This document shows positions 9,024-18,110 of a DNA stretch of 37,264 nucleotides, in pieces. The notes beneath the pieces are model-generated. The model was given only the letters and a program-made list of their open reading frames with translations. It was not told the origin of the DNA and did no database searches. Made by a program: the position numbers and the translations under genes. Every line of letters begins with the position of its first letter. The first letter of the stretch is position 1. Source of the stretch: Clostridiales bacterium (GTDB lineage: Bacteria; Bacillota; Clostridia; Oscillospirales; Oscillospiraceae); the NCBI GenBank assembly GCA_021201635.1, contig JAJQEM010000157.1, forward strand, positions 1 to 37,264. The letters are read 5' to 3'.

Positions 9024-10013
9024 ATGAGAGTTGTACTCAGTTTAGTGATTTCGTTCCTGGTCTCCTATGGGATGGGCCGGATTTTGATCCCCCGGCTGAT
9101 CGCCCTCCATGCAGGGCAGACCATCAAGGAGATCGGGCCGAACTGGCATATGTCCAAGCAGGGAACACCCACCATGGGAGGCATCATGTTCATCATGGGC
9201 ATTCTGGTGGCCCTGCTGCTGGCGGGCATCCCGGACTTTCTGGAGGGTGACTTCGGCGGACTGTTCGTCTATCTCTTTGCCCTGGTGTTCGGGGGCATCG
9301 GCTTCTTCGACGATTTCATGAAGGTGAAGTACAAGAAAAATGAGGGGCTGACTGCGCCTCAGAAATTCCTGCTCCAGCTGGCGGCGGCGATCCTGTTTAT
9401 CGTCCTCATGCGCTCCTTTGGTTATCTCCAGTCCCATCTGTATATCCCCTTTTTCAACGTGACTGTTGAGATCCCCTGGGTGGTCTATATGATCTTTGCC
9501 GCCTTCGTCATCGTAGGCACGGTGAACTCGGTGAATCTGACCGACGGGGTGGACGGCCTGTCCTCCGGGGTGACCATGCCGGTGGCTCTGTTCTATGTGG
9601 CGGTAGCCGCCTACTGGGGCTACACCGAGCTGGGGGTCTTTGCCGCCGCCATCTTCGGCGGGCTGTGCGCCTTCCTGATTTACAACTTCCACCCGGCCAA
9701 GGCCTTTATGGGAGACACTGGTTCCCTGTTTCTGGGCGGCGCTGTGGCGGGGCTGGCCTTTGCCCTGGACATCCCCCTGGCCCTCATCCTGGTGGGCATC
9801 ATCTATATCGCCGAGACCCTGAGCGACATCATCCAGGTGACCTACTTCAAGGCCACCCACGGTAAGCGCATCTTCCGCATGGCGCCCCTCCACCACCACC
9901 TGGAGCTGGGGGGCTGGAGCGAGGAGAAGCTGTTCGCCGTCTTTACCACCATCTCGGCGGCGGCCTGTATCCTGGCCTTCTGGGGGGTTATGGACCGCTT
10001 CCCCACAGTGTGA
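9024..10013 (+). CDS. mraY: Phospho-N-acetylmuramoyl-pentapeptide-transferase
   Basis: GPNWHMSKQGTPTMGGIMF; FFDDFMKVKYKKNEGLTAPQKF; NLTDGVDGLSSG; APLHHHLELGGWSE. Confidence 0.97.
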   Translation: MRVVLSLVISFLVSYGMGRILIPRLIALHAGQTIKEIGPNWHMSKQGTPTMGGIMFIMGILVALLLAGIPDFLEGDFGGLFVYLFALVFGGIGFFDDFMKVKYKKNEGLTAPQKFLLQLAAAILFIVLMRSFGYLQSHLYIPFFNVTVEIPWVVYMIFAAFVIVGTVNSVNLTDGVDGLSSGVTMPVALFYVAVAAYWGYTELGVFAAAIFGGLCAFLIYNFHPAKAFMGDTGSLFLGGAVAGLAFALDIPLALILVGIIYIAETLSDIIQVTYFKATHGKRIFRMAPLHHHLELGGWSEEKLFAVFTTISAAACILAFWGVMDRFPTV

Positions 10014-10078
10014 GGGGAAGGCACCTGTATCCCATGGAGGATGGCGGTCTTGTCTGCCGTCCGTGAAAGGAGCAACCA

Positions 10079-11383
10079 ATGGCGTGGAAAACGAATCGGG
10101 ATACGCCCCGTGACCAGCAGTGGGCGAAAGGGCCCATCGACCTGCCCTTTCTGGCCCTGACCCTGCTGCTGCTGGGCATCGGGCTGGTCATGCTGTATTC
10201 CGCCTCCTCCTATACCGCCAGCACCGAGGCGGTCTCCAACTATGACGCAGCCTACTACTTTAAGCGGCAGGCCGTTTTTGCGGCCATCGGCATTGCGGTC
10301 ATGTACATCGTCTCCAAGATCGACTATCAGCAGATGCGCTGGCTGGGCGCTGTCGCCCTGGCCATTGCCATCTTCCTGCTAATCTTTGTGCTCATCCCCA
10401 CCCCCTTCAGCGTGGTGAGCAACAATGCCCGCCGTTGGATCAGCCTGGGCTTTACCACCTTCCAGCCCTCGGAGATCGCCAAGATCGCCGTGGTCATGTA
10501 TTTTGCATCCAGCTTATCCAAGCGCCCCCTGGCCCAGCTCCGCAGCGAGCATCCCCAGCCGGAAAAGCCCCGGGGCCGCCGCCCCAGGGGAGCCATCCGG
10601 GGCTTCTTCTACGACATGGGGACGATGTTCCGCCAGTTCCGCAAGCTGCCCGCCATCCAGGGCATCTATCGGTTTGGACAGCGCATCGGCCTGTGGGAGC
10701 TGATCCCCTATGTGGTGGTGCTGCTTGTCATCGGCGTGCTGCTGCTCATGGAGCCCCACCTGTCCGGCTTCCTGCTGGTCATGGTGGCCGCCGCCGCCAT
10801 CCTGTTCGCCTCCGGCGTCCACTGGGGCTGGTTCGTGGCGGGCGGCTGCGCCGTGGCGGGGGCGTTGGGCGTCATCGTCTTTGTCATCGGCTACAACAGC
10901 AGCCGTATCGCCGTCTGGCTGGACCCCTGGTCCGACGCCTCCGGTACGGGCTATCAGATCATTCAGGGCCTCTACGCCATCGCCTCCGGCGGGCTGTCCG
11001 GCCTGGGCTTCGGGGAGAGCCGACAGAAATTTGGCTACGTCCCCGAGGAGCAGAACGACCTGATCTTCTCCATCGTCTGCGAGGAGCTGGGCTTTATCGG
11101 GGCCACTATCATCATCATCCTGTTTGCCATGCTGGTGCTCCGGGGCTACTGGCTGGCCCTCCACTCCCGGGACCGGTTCGGCTCCCTGCTCATCGTGGGC
11201 ATTATCACCCTGCTGGCGGTCCAGGTATTCCTGAACATCGCCGTGGTCACCAACCTGATCCCCAACACCGGCATCGCCCTGCCCTTCTTCAGTTACGGAG
11301 GCACCGCATTGGTGATACAGCTGGCGGAGATGGGGGTCGTCCTGTCGGTCTCCCGGCAGATACCTGCGCCCAAACAGGGCTGA
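10079..11383 (+). CDS. ftsW: SEDS peptidoglycan polymerase / division protein FtsW
   Basis: VMLYSASSYTA; NNARRWISLGFTTFQPSEIAKIAVVMYFA; LPFFSYGGTALVIQLAEMGVVLSVSR. Confidence 0.93.
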   Translation: MAWKTNRDTPRDQQWAKGPIDLPFLALTLLLLGIGLVMLYSASSYTASTEAVSNYDAAYYFKRQAVFAAIGIAVMYIVSKIDYQQMRWLGAVALAIAIFLLIFVLIPTPFSVVSNNARRWISLGFTTFQPSEIAKIAVVMYFASSLSKRPLAQLRSEHPQPEKPRGRRPRGAIRGFFYDMGTMFRQFRKLPAIQGIYRFGQRIGLWELIPYVVVLLVIGVLLLMEPHLSGFLLVMVAAAAILFASGVHWGWFVAGGCAVAGALGVIVFVIGYNSSRIAVWLDPWSDASGTGYQIIQGLYAIASGGLSGLGFGESRQKFGYVPEEQNDLIFSIVCEELGFIGATIIIILFAMLVLRGYWLALHSRDRFGSLLIVGIITLLAVQVFLNIAVVTNLIPNTGIALPFFSYGGTALVIQLAEMGVVLSVSRQIPAPKQG

Positions 11384-11414
11384 TCTCTATTGTTGAATTT
11401 GTGAGGAAACGAGC

Positions 11415-12539
11415 GTGAGAGTGTTATTCACCTGCGGCGGTACCGCCGGACATATCAACCCCGGTCTGGCCCTGGCCCGGATGTTTCAGGAGCGGGACGG
11501 AGCGGAAATTCTCTTCGTGGGTGCGGACGGCGGCATGGAGCAGGAGCTGATCCCCAGAGAGGGCTTTCCCATCCGCACCGTCACGATCTCCAGCTTTTAC
11601 CGTTCGCTGAGCCTGGCGGGGATTCGGCACAACCTGAAAACGGTGAAAAACCTGGTGGTCTCCCGCCGCCAGGCTGCGCAGATTTTGGACGACTTTCAGC
11701 CCGATCTGGTGGTGGGGACGGGCGGTTACGCCTCCTATCCCGTAGTGCGGGCGGCGGCCAAACGGGGCATCCCCACCGCCGTCCACGAGTCCAACGCCGA
11801 ACCTGGACTCACCACCAAGACCCTGGCCAAAGAGGTGGACAAGGTGATGGTGGGCTTTGAGGAGAGCCGGAAGCACTACCCCCATCCGGAGCGGGTGGAG
11901 GTCACCGGCACGCCCGTCCGGGAGGACTTTTTCCACCTGACCCGTCAGGAGGCCCGGGACGCCCTGGGCTATGACGACGAGCGCCCGGTGGTGCTGACCA
12001 CCTGGGGCAGCCTGGGGGCCCAGGTGATGAACGAGCATATGGTAGATTTCGTCTGCCGGGAGTGCCGGGAGGGAACCCCCTTCCACCACATCTACGGCGT
12101 GGGCCAGCGGTACTATCCCCGGGTCACCGAGGAGCTGAAAAATCGGGGCATCGACCTGAAGGATTACCCCAGAGTGGATCTGCGGGAGTATATCTACGAT
12201 ATGCCGGAGTGCATGGCGGCGGCGGACGTGGTGCTCAGCCGGGCGGGAGCCTCCACCATTGCGGAGATCTCCGCCATCGCAAAGCCCAGTATTCTGGTGC
12301 CCAGCCCCAATGTCACCGCCAACCATCAGGAGAAAAACGCCCGTGTCCTTTCCGAGCAGGGGGGCGCTGTCCTGATGCTGGAGCCGGACTGCACCGGCGA
12401 CAAGCTCTATGACCAGGTGGTATCCATGCTCTCTGACCGTCCCGGCCTGGAGCGGATGAGCCGGGCCCTGACCCGGACGGGTATTTCCGACGCAAATGAG
12501 CGGATCTACCAGGTCTTGAAACGACTTTTGAAGCACTGA
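11415..12539 (+). CDS. murG: UDP-GlcNAc:undecaprenyl-PP-MurNAc-pentapeptide GlcNAc transferase
   Basis: LFTCGGTAGHINPGLALA; VVGTGGYASYPVVRAAAKRGIPTAVHESNAEPGLTTKTLA; LSRAGASTIAEISAIAKPSILVPSPNVTANHQEKNA. Confidence 0.96.
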   Translation: MRVLFTCGGTAGHINPGLALARMFQERDGAEILFVGADGGMEQELIPREGFPIRTVTISSFYRSLSLAGIRHNLKTVKNLVVSRRQAAQILDDFQPDLVVGTGGYASYPVVRAAAKRGIPTAVHESNAEPGLTTKTLAKEVDKVMVGFEESRKHYPHPERVEVTGTPVREDFFHLTRQEARDALGYDDERPVVLTTWGSLGAQVMNEHMVDFVCRECREGTPFHHIYGVGQRYYPRVTEELKNRGIDLKDYPRVDLREYIYDMPECMAAADVVLSRAGASTIAEISAIAKPSILVPSPNVTANHQEKNARVLSEQGGAVLMLEPDCTGDKLYDQVVSMLSDRPGLERMSRALTRTGISDANERIYQVLKRLLKH

Positions 12540-12598
12540 TATGCACCTCTGCCCCTTTCCCCTCATAGAATGACACAAAATCATGGGGAGGAAACGGT

Positions 12599-13849
12599 AT
12601 GAGCGTGATTGTGATCTCCGGCGGGCGGCGGCTGGAGGGCTGTGTCCCTGTCCAGGGCTCGAAGAACAGTGTGCTGCCCATTTTGGCGGCGTCTCTGCTC
12701 TCCGGCTGTGTCAGCGTGATACATAATTGCCCTGACCTGTCCGACGTGGCGGCTTCGGTGGCCATTCTGGAGCACCTGGGCTGTCGGATTGCCCGGGAGG
12801 GGGACACGATAACGGTGGACTCCAGCACTCTGGATCGCTGCGACATCCCGGAGCACCTCATGCGGGAGATGCGCTCGTCTGCGATCTTCCTGGGAGCAGT
12901 GCTGGCCCGGACGGGGGAGGCGAGGCTCTCTATGCCTGGAGGCTGTGAGCTGGGGCCCCGGCCCATCGACCTGCACCTGTCCGCCCTCCGCCGTCTGGGG
13001 GCGGAGATCGCCGAGCAGGGGGGAGGCCTCCGCTGCTCGGCCCGGAGCCTCCAGGGCTGCGACATCAGCCTGACAATCCCCAGCGTGGGAGCCACGGAGA
13101 ACGCTATGCTGGCCGCCTGCGCCGCCAGAGGGCGGACGGCCATCTACAACGCCGCCCGGGAGCCGGAGATCGTAGACCTCCAGCGGTTCCTCTGCGCCTG
13201 CGGCGCAAAGGTCCGGGGAGCGGGCAGCGACCTGGTGGTGATCGATGGAAGCGTGCCCCTCCATTCGGCGGAACACCGGGTCATCGCAGACCGCATCTGC
13301 GCCGCCACCTGGCTGGCGGCAGGGGCCGCCGCAGGAGGAGAGATCGAGGTGGAGGGCGTCCCCAGAGAGCAGCTTCTCCCCGTCACCGACCTGCTGGCCC
13401 AAGCGGGCTGTGATGTCCGGGAGGAGTCGCAGCGGGTGACCCTCATCAGCGACGGATACCTCCGGGCGGTCCCTCCGGTACGGACTGCTTCCTATCCTGG
13501 CTTTCCCACTGACGCCCATCCTCCGGTTATGGCTGCCCTGACGAAAGGGACGGGAACCACCGTCTTTGTGGAGATGATGTTTGAAAACCGCTACCGCCAC
13601 ACCCAGGAGCTGGCCCGTATGGGGGCGGACATCCGAGTGGAGGGCCGGGTGGCGGTGGTCTGCGGCGTGCCCGGATTGCAGGGGGCCAGACTGGAGGCGG
13701 CGGATCTCCGGGGCGGAGCCGCCCTGGTGGTGGCGGCCCTGGCCGCAGAGGGGGAGAGCCGCATCGGCGGCCTCCACCATCTGGACCGGGGCTATGAGCG
13801 ACTGACCGAGACCCTGCGCTCCCTGGGGGCGGATATTGTCCGGGTGTGA
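12599..13849 (+). CDS. murA: UDP-N-acetylglucosamine 1-carboxyvinyltransferase
   Basis: VQGSKNSVLPILAASLL (KN motif); MPGGCELGPRPIDLHLSALRRLGAE (catalytic Cys). Confidence 0.93.
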   Translation: MSVIVISGGRRLEGCVPVQGSKNSVLPILAASLLSGCVSVIHNCPDLSDVAASVAILEHLGCRIAREGDTITVDSSTLDRCDIPEHLMREMRSSAIFLGAVLARTGEARLSMPGGCELGPRPIDLHLSALRRLGAEIAEQGGGLRCSARSLQGCDISLTIPSVGATENAMLAACAARGRTAIYNAAREPEIVDLQRFLCACGAKVRGAGSDLVVIDGSVPLHSAEHRVIADRICAATWLAAGAAAGGEIEVEGVPREQLLPVTDLLAQAGCDVREESQRVTLISDGYLRAVPPVRTASYPGFPTDAHPPVMAALTKGTGTTVFVEMMFENRYRHTQELARMGADIRVEGRVAVVCGVPGLQGARLEAADLRGGAALVVAALAAEGESRIGGLHHLDRGYERLTETLRSLGADIVRV

Positions 13850-13884
13850 CACAGCCCGTGCGACACAAAAGGAGACAATGCCTT

Positions 13885-14661
13885 ATGGCAACGGTACGCA
13901 AGCACAAGCGAAAAGAGCGCCGGAGCAGCCAGTCCCTGTTTCGTCTATATATTCTGCTGTCGGTGGTGCTCATCGTGGCCGCCGTGGTGGCTGGCTCCCT
14001 GGTATTCTTTAAGGTCCACACCTTCCGGGTGGAGGGCAACGAGCGCTACACCGAGGAGGAACTGCTAGCGGCGGCGGGCATCGAGGAGGACACCAACCTT
14101 TTTCAGATCCCACGGCGGGAGATCGCCCAAGAGATGGAACTGTCTCTGCCCTATCTGAAGGAGGTCACCATCCGGCTGATTCCGCCGGAGACGGTGCTCA
14201 TCCAGGTCACGGAGACGGAGCCCGCCGCAGCGGTGGAGACGGACGGCAAGATCTGGTACATTGACTATGAGGGAAAGCTGCTGGAGCAGGTGGAGGAGAA
14301 CGGCGGCTATCCCACGGTCACCGGACTGACTCTCCTGGCCCCCTCTGCGGGCACCGATCTGGCGGTGGCAGAGGAGGACAGCCTGAAGGAAAAGGGCCTG
14401 CTGGGGCTGCTCTCCGCTTTGAATGAGCGGGAGGAGTTGGACCGGGTCACCTCCTTTGATCTGACCGATTCCGCCACCGTGACCATGCTCTACGACGGAC
14501 GGCTCCGGGTGAAAATGGGCCTCAACGACGATTTTGAATACGACCTGAAAATGCTCCAGGCTGCCCATGAGAGCTACATCGACGAAAACTGGTCCGACTC
14601 GGACACCGGCGAGCTGGACATGACCAAGACGGACGTGGCGGCAGCCCTGAGCAAGGACTGA
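13885..14661 (+). CDS. ftsQ: Cell division protein FtsQ/DivIB (POTRA domain)
   Basis: TM then FKVHTFRVEGNERYTEEELLAAAGIEEDTNLFQIPRREIAQEM; ATG 13885 after AAAGGAG (ORF begins 13846). Confidence 0.88.
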   Translation: MATVRKHKRKERRSSQSLFRLYILLSVVLIVAAVVAGSLVFFKVHTFRVEGNERYTEEELLAAAGIEEDTNLFQIPRREIAQEMELSLPYLKEVTIRLIPPETVLIQVTETEPAAAVETDGKIWYIDYEGKLLEQVEENGGYPTVTGLTLLAPSAGTDLAVAEEDSLKEKGLLGLLSALNEREELDRVTSFDLTDSATVTMLYDGRLRVKMGLNDDFEYDLKMLQAAHESYIDENWSDSDTGELDMTKTDVAAALSKD

Positions 14662-14768
14662 CGGTTAAGGCCGAAAATAGACCGGAATACCGCCTCCCAG
14701 GACGGGAAAGACTGTCGAACGGACAGAACTGCCTCTGAAAAAAACATTCGGAAATTCGGCAGAGGGTA

Positions 14769-14797
14769 TTGACCAGCCGCCAGATTCCGTTTACAAT
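14769..14797 (+). promoter_or_regulatory. Sigma-A-type promoter for ftsZ
   Basis: TTGACC (14769-14774), 17-bp spacer, TACAAT (14792-14797). Confidence 0.7.
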
Positions 14798-14995
14798 AAT
14801 GAATAGTTCATCACCGCCAGGCGGTTGATTTCATAGGGCATTTGACCTCACTCTGTGCCCAGAACAGTAATTTAAGTAAGCATTTTTGCGGCATGCAGGT
14901 CCGTCGGCCCTGCGCTGCCGTCACCACAGCACCCATCCATGACCGCACATCAGAAGGGCCAGACAGAGGGCCGAATGACATAGGAGGAAACAAAA

Positions 14996-16159
14996 ATGTC
15001 CATTGGATTTGAACCCGCTCCCGAAACAGTAGTCAACATCAAGGTCGTCGGTGTCGGCGGCGCAGGCAACAACGTTGTCAACCGCATGGCGGTCTCCGGC
15101 ACCAAGGGTGTGGATTTCATCGCCGTCAACACGGATAAGCAGCAGCTGGACTCCTCCAGTGCTACCACCAAGATCCAGATCGGCGAGAAGGTCACCGGCG
15201 GCAAGGGCGCCGGAGCCAACCCCGAGGTGGGCAAAAAGGCGGCGGAGGAGAGCCGGAGCCAGATCTCCAAGGTGCTGGAGGGCACGGATATGGTCTTTGT
15301 CACCTGCGGCATGGGCGGCGGCACCGGCACCGGCGGCGCCCCTGTGGTGGCCGAGGTGGCCCGGGAGCAGGGCATCCTCACCGTAGGCGTAGTGACCAAG
15401 CCCTTCGGCTTTGAGGGCCGTCGTCGGATGCAGCAGGCGGAGAAGGGCATCGCCGAGCTCAAGGGCAAGGTGGACTCCCTGGTCATCATCCCCAATGACC
15501 GGCTCAAGCACGCTACCGATCAGAAGATTACCTTCGCCAACGCCTTTGAGATCGCTGACGATGTCCTCCGCCAGGCGGTGGAGTCCATCTCCGACCTCAT
15601 CAAGAACGTGGGCTTCATCAATCTGGACTTTGCCGACGTGACCGCCATCATGAAGGACGCAGGCCAGGCTCACATGGGCGTGGGCCGTGCCGCAGGCAAG
15701 GGCAAGGCCGAGGAGGCTGCCCGGATGGCCGTCACCTCTCCGCTGCTGGAGACCTCCATCAACGGCGCAAAGGGCGTCCTGGTCAACGTCACCGGCTCTA
15801 TGGACATCGGCCTGGAGGAGGTGGAGACTGCCGCCAATCTGGTGCAGCAGGCTGCCAACCCCGACGCCAACATCATCTTCGGCGCCACCTTCGACGAGTC
15901 CTTGGAGGACGAGATCCGGGTCACGGTCATCGCCACCGGCTTTGACAAGCCCAGCGAGACGGTGGACAAGCCCTTCACTCAGGCGGCTCAGAAGGTAGCT
16001 GCCAGCGAGGTTGCTGCCCCTGTCGCAGCTTCCGCTGCTCAGGAGACTGTCGCTCCCGACTCCGAGGAAGAGGCCGCTCCCGCCGCCAGCCAGCCCTCCA
16101 CTCCCCGGGAGGAGGACCCCTTTGACGACATCTTCGCCATCTTCAACAAGCGCAGATAA
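14996..16159 (+). CDS. ftsZ: Cell division GTPase FtsZ
   Basis: [50 protein letters not shown]-terminal [14 protein letters not shown]. Confidence 0.98.
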   Translation: MSIGFEPAPETVVNIKVVGVGGAGNNVVNRMAVSGTKGVDFIAVNTDKQQLDSSSATTKIQIGEKVTGGKGAGANPEVGKKAAEESRSQISKVLEGTDMVFVTCGMGGGTGTGGAPVVAEVAREQGILTVGVVTKPFGFEGRRRMQQAEKGIAELKGKVDSLVIIPNDRLKHATDQKITFANAFEIADDVLRQAVESISDLIKNVGFINLDFADVTAIMKDAGQAHMGVGRAAGKGKAEEAARMAVTSPLLETSINGAKGVLVNVTGSMDIGLEEVETAANLVQQAANPDANIIFGATFDESLEDEIRVTVIATGFDKPSETVDKPFTQAAQKVAASEVAAPVAASAAQETVAPDSEEEAAPAASQPSTPREEDPFDDIFAIFNKRR

Positions 16160-16180
16160 TCGAACATCGGAAACCACAGA

Positions 16181-16206
16181 GGCCGCCAGGTATCTGGCGG
16201 CCTTTT
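16181..16206 (+). terminator. Intrinsic terminator after ftsZ
   Basis: GGCCGCCAG-gtat-CTGGCGGCC-TTTT. Confidence 0.85.
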
Positions 16207-16264
16207 CCACACCCTGTGCCGACTGTCGAGGCCGGGCGAATTTTGTAAAATGAGGTGATCTGTC

Positions 16265-17161
16265 ATGCCGGGACGGAGAGAACGAAAAGGAGCGGTCAAG
16301 AGCCGCAACCCCTTTATGGTGCTGCTGGTCTTTCTGGCACTGGTGGCGGCGGGACTGCTGGCTGCTGTGCTGACGGTGAGCATTGTCCGGCACCAGGCCG
16401 CCAACACAGTCGTCCAGGAGGCAGAGCAGGAGGAGACGGGGGAGACCGTCATCGTAGGCGGTCAGGAGGTAGAGATTGACGAGGAGCTGCCCCAGAGCGA
16501 CCTAGAGGAGGAACATTTTACCGTCAATGAGGACGGGACCGTGACCTACTCCGGCCAGGCGCTCTACGGCATCGACGTTTCCTCCCACCAGGGAGAAATC
16601 GACTGGACAGCCGTGGCGGCGGACGGAGTGGAGTTCGCCATCCTCCGCATCGGCTACCGTGGCTACTCCGAGGGCGCTATCAATCAGGACAGCCAGTTTG
16701 AGGCAAACTATGAAGGGGCCGCCGCCAACGGCCTGACGGTGGGGGTCTACTTCTTCTCTCAGGCCATCAGCGCCGAGGAGGCGGAGGAGGAGGCCCAACA
16801 GGTGCTCTCCTGGCTGGAGGAGCTGGAGATCGACGGCCCGGTGGTGTTCGACTGGGAAGAGATCGAGGACAGCGATTCCGCCCGGACAAACGGCCTGGAC
16901 GGGGAGACGGTGACCGCCTGCGCCAAAGCCTTCTGCCAGGTCATCCAGGAGGCGGGCTACACCCCCATGATCTACTGCAACGGGATGTTGGGTTATCTCA
17001 GCTATGACCTGACCGAGCTGGAGGGCGTGGGCATCTGGTACGCCGAGTACAGCGACTATCCCAGCTATGCCTACCAGGTGGAGATCTGGCAGTACTCCAA
17101 CACAGGCACAGTGGACGGCGTCTCAGAGCAGGTGGACCGCAATATCTGGTTCCAGAGCTGA
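16265..17161 (+). CDS. Membrane-anchored GH25-family muramidase (lysozyme)
   Basis: N-terminal TM; YGIDVSSHQGEIDWTAVAADGVEFAILRIGYRGY; GVYFFSQAISAEEA; GPVVFDWEEIED; IWQYSNTGTVDGV. Confidence 0.92.
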   Translation: MPGRRERKGAVKSRNPFMVLLVFLALVAAGLLAAVLTVSIVRHQAANTVVQEAEQEETGETVIVGGQEVEIDEELPQSDLEEEHFTVNEDGTVTYSGQALYGIDVSSHQGEIDWTAVAADGVEFAILRIGYRGYSEGAINQDSQFEANYEGAAANGLTVGVYFFSQAISAEEAEEEAQQVLSWLEELEIDGPVVFDWEEIEDSDSARTNGLDGETVTACAKAFCQVIQEAGYTPMIYCNGMLGYLSYDLTELEGVGIWYAEYSDYPSYAYQVEIWQYSNTGTVDGVSEQVDRNIWFQS

Positions 17162-17282
17162 CCTGTCTGGCGGGAAAGAGAAAAATTTACACCAAAGCTG
17201 TTCTATCACAGGAAAAAACGGGGCAGAGGAGAGAATAGGCCGAAAAAAATACTGCGAAATCTGAAAAACAGGCGTTAAGGCT

Positions 17283-17311
17283 TTGACAACGGCAATAAAA
17301 TCGGGTAGAAT
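17283..17311 (+). promoter_or_regulatory. Sigma-A-type promoter for the Lrp/AsnC gene
   Basis: TTGACA (17283-17288), 17-bp spacer, TAGAAT (17306-17311). Confidence 0.75.
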
Positions 17312-17352
17312 AGGGCCGTACGATGAGAATGGATGAAAAGGGGAGAACGGCC

Positions 17353-17781
17353 ATGGATCAGATGGATATGGAAATTTTGAGCTGTCTCCGGGAGAATGCC
17401 CGGCTCTCTGCCTCGAAGATCAGTCGGAAGGTGAATCTCTCGGTCTCCTCTGTGCTGGAGCGCATCCACCGGATGGAGGAGCAGGGAATCATTCTGCGAT
17501 ATACCGCCGTGGTGGATCAGGCCAAGCTGGGCCGTCCACTGACCATGGTGATGGGCATCTCCATGGAGAGCCCACAGTACTATGAGAGCTTTGAACAAAA
17601 GATCCTGGAGGAGCCGGGCGTGGTGGAGTGCGAGTACCTCACCGGAAATATGGACTATCTCATCCGGGTCACTGCTCAGTCCCATGAGCACTTGCAGGAT
17701 CTTCACCACCGCATTGCCATGCTGGAGGGTGTGGCCTCCATCACCAGCTATTATGTTTTGAAAAACGTCAAGGACGACTGA
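17353..17781 (+). CDS. Lrp/AsnC family transcriptional regulator
   Basis: MDMEILSCLRENARLSASKISRKVNLSVSSVLERIHRMEEQGIILRYTAVVDQAKLG; start 17353 fits promoter and AGGGGAG RBS better than ORF start 17323. Confidence 0.9.
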   Translation: MDQMDMEILSCLRENARLSASKISRKVNLSVSSVLERIHRMEEQGIILRYTAVVDQAKLGRPLTMVMGISMESPQYYESFEQKILEEPGVVECEYLTGNMDYLIRVTAQSHEHLQDLHHRIAMLEGVASITSYYVLKNVKDD

Positions 17782-17815
17782 GAATACAACACTTATCGTC
17801 ATCATGATATTGACC

Positions 17816-17848
17816 GCCGTCGGGCTGAGATTCAGCCTGGCGGCATTT
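17816..17848 (+). terminator. Intrinsic terminator
   Basis: GCCGTCGGGCTG-AGATT-CAGCCTGGCGGC-ATTTTG (12-bp stem with G-U pairs). Confidence 0.7.
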
Positions 17849-18110
17849 TGTCGTATCTCCTGAAATACCCGGGAATGAATCATCTTCGGCGGGACAGAGT
17901 AATTGTGAGAAGCTGCCGCTCTGAGGGATTTGCGACAGGAAACAGTTTCCTGTCATCTTTTGAAAACGGTTTCAGTGCCAGGATGTCAAAAGCTGGCTGC
18001 CCAAAGGTGGTTCCCATTGGCGTTTTTGGGGCGGGTGAAGGTCCAAAGGCCGGGACATAGTAACTGGGCGCAGCGGGTGCGCAATCGGAGGAGAAACGGG
18101 GGAATGGAAA

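Noticed and set aside
10435-11418. 327-aa ORF in another frame of ftsW
   Set aside because: Pro/Gly/Arg-rich out-of-frame translation, no supporting signals.
18036-18062. Possible sigma-G promoter (TGAAGG...CATAGTA) for the spoIVB-like gene
   Set aside because: CATAGTA resembles a -10 box but the spacing to TGAAGG is only 14 bp and the -35 match is weak.
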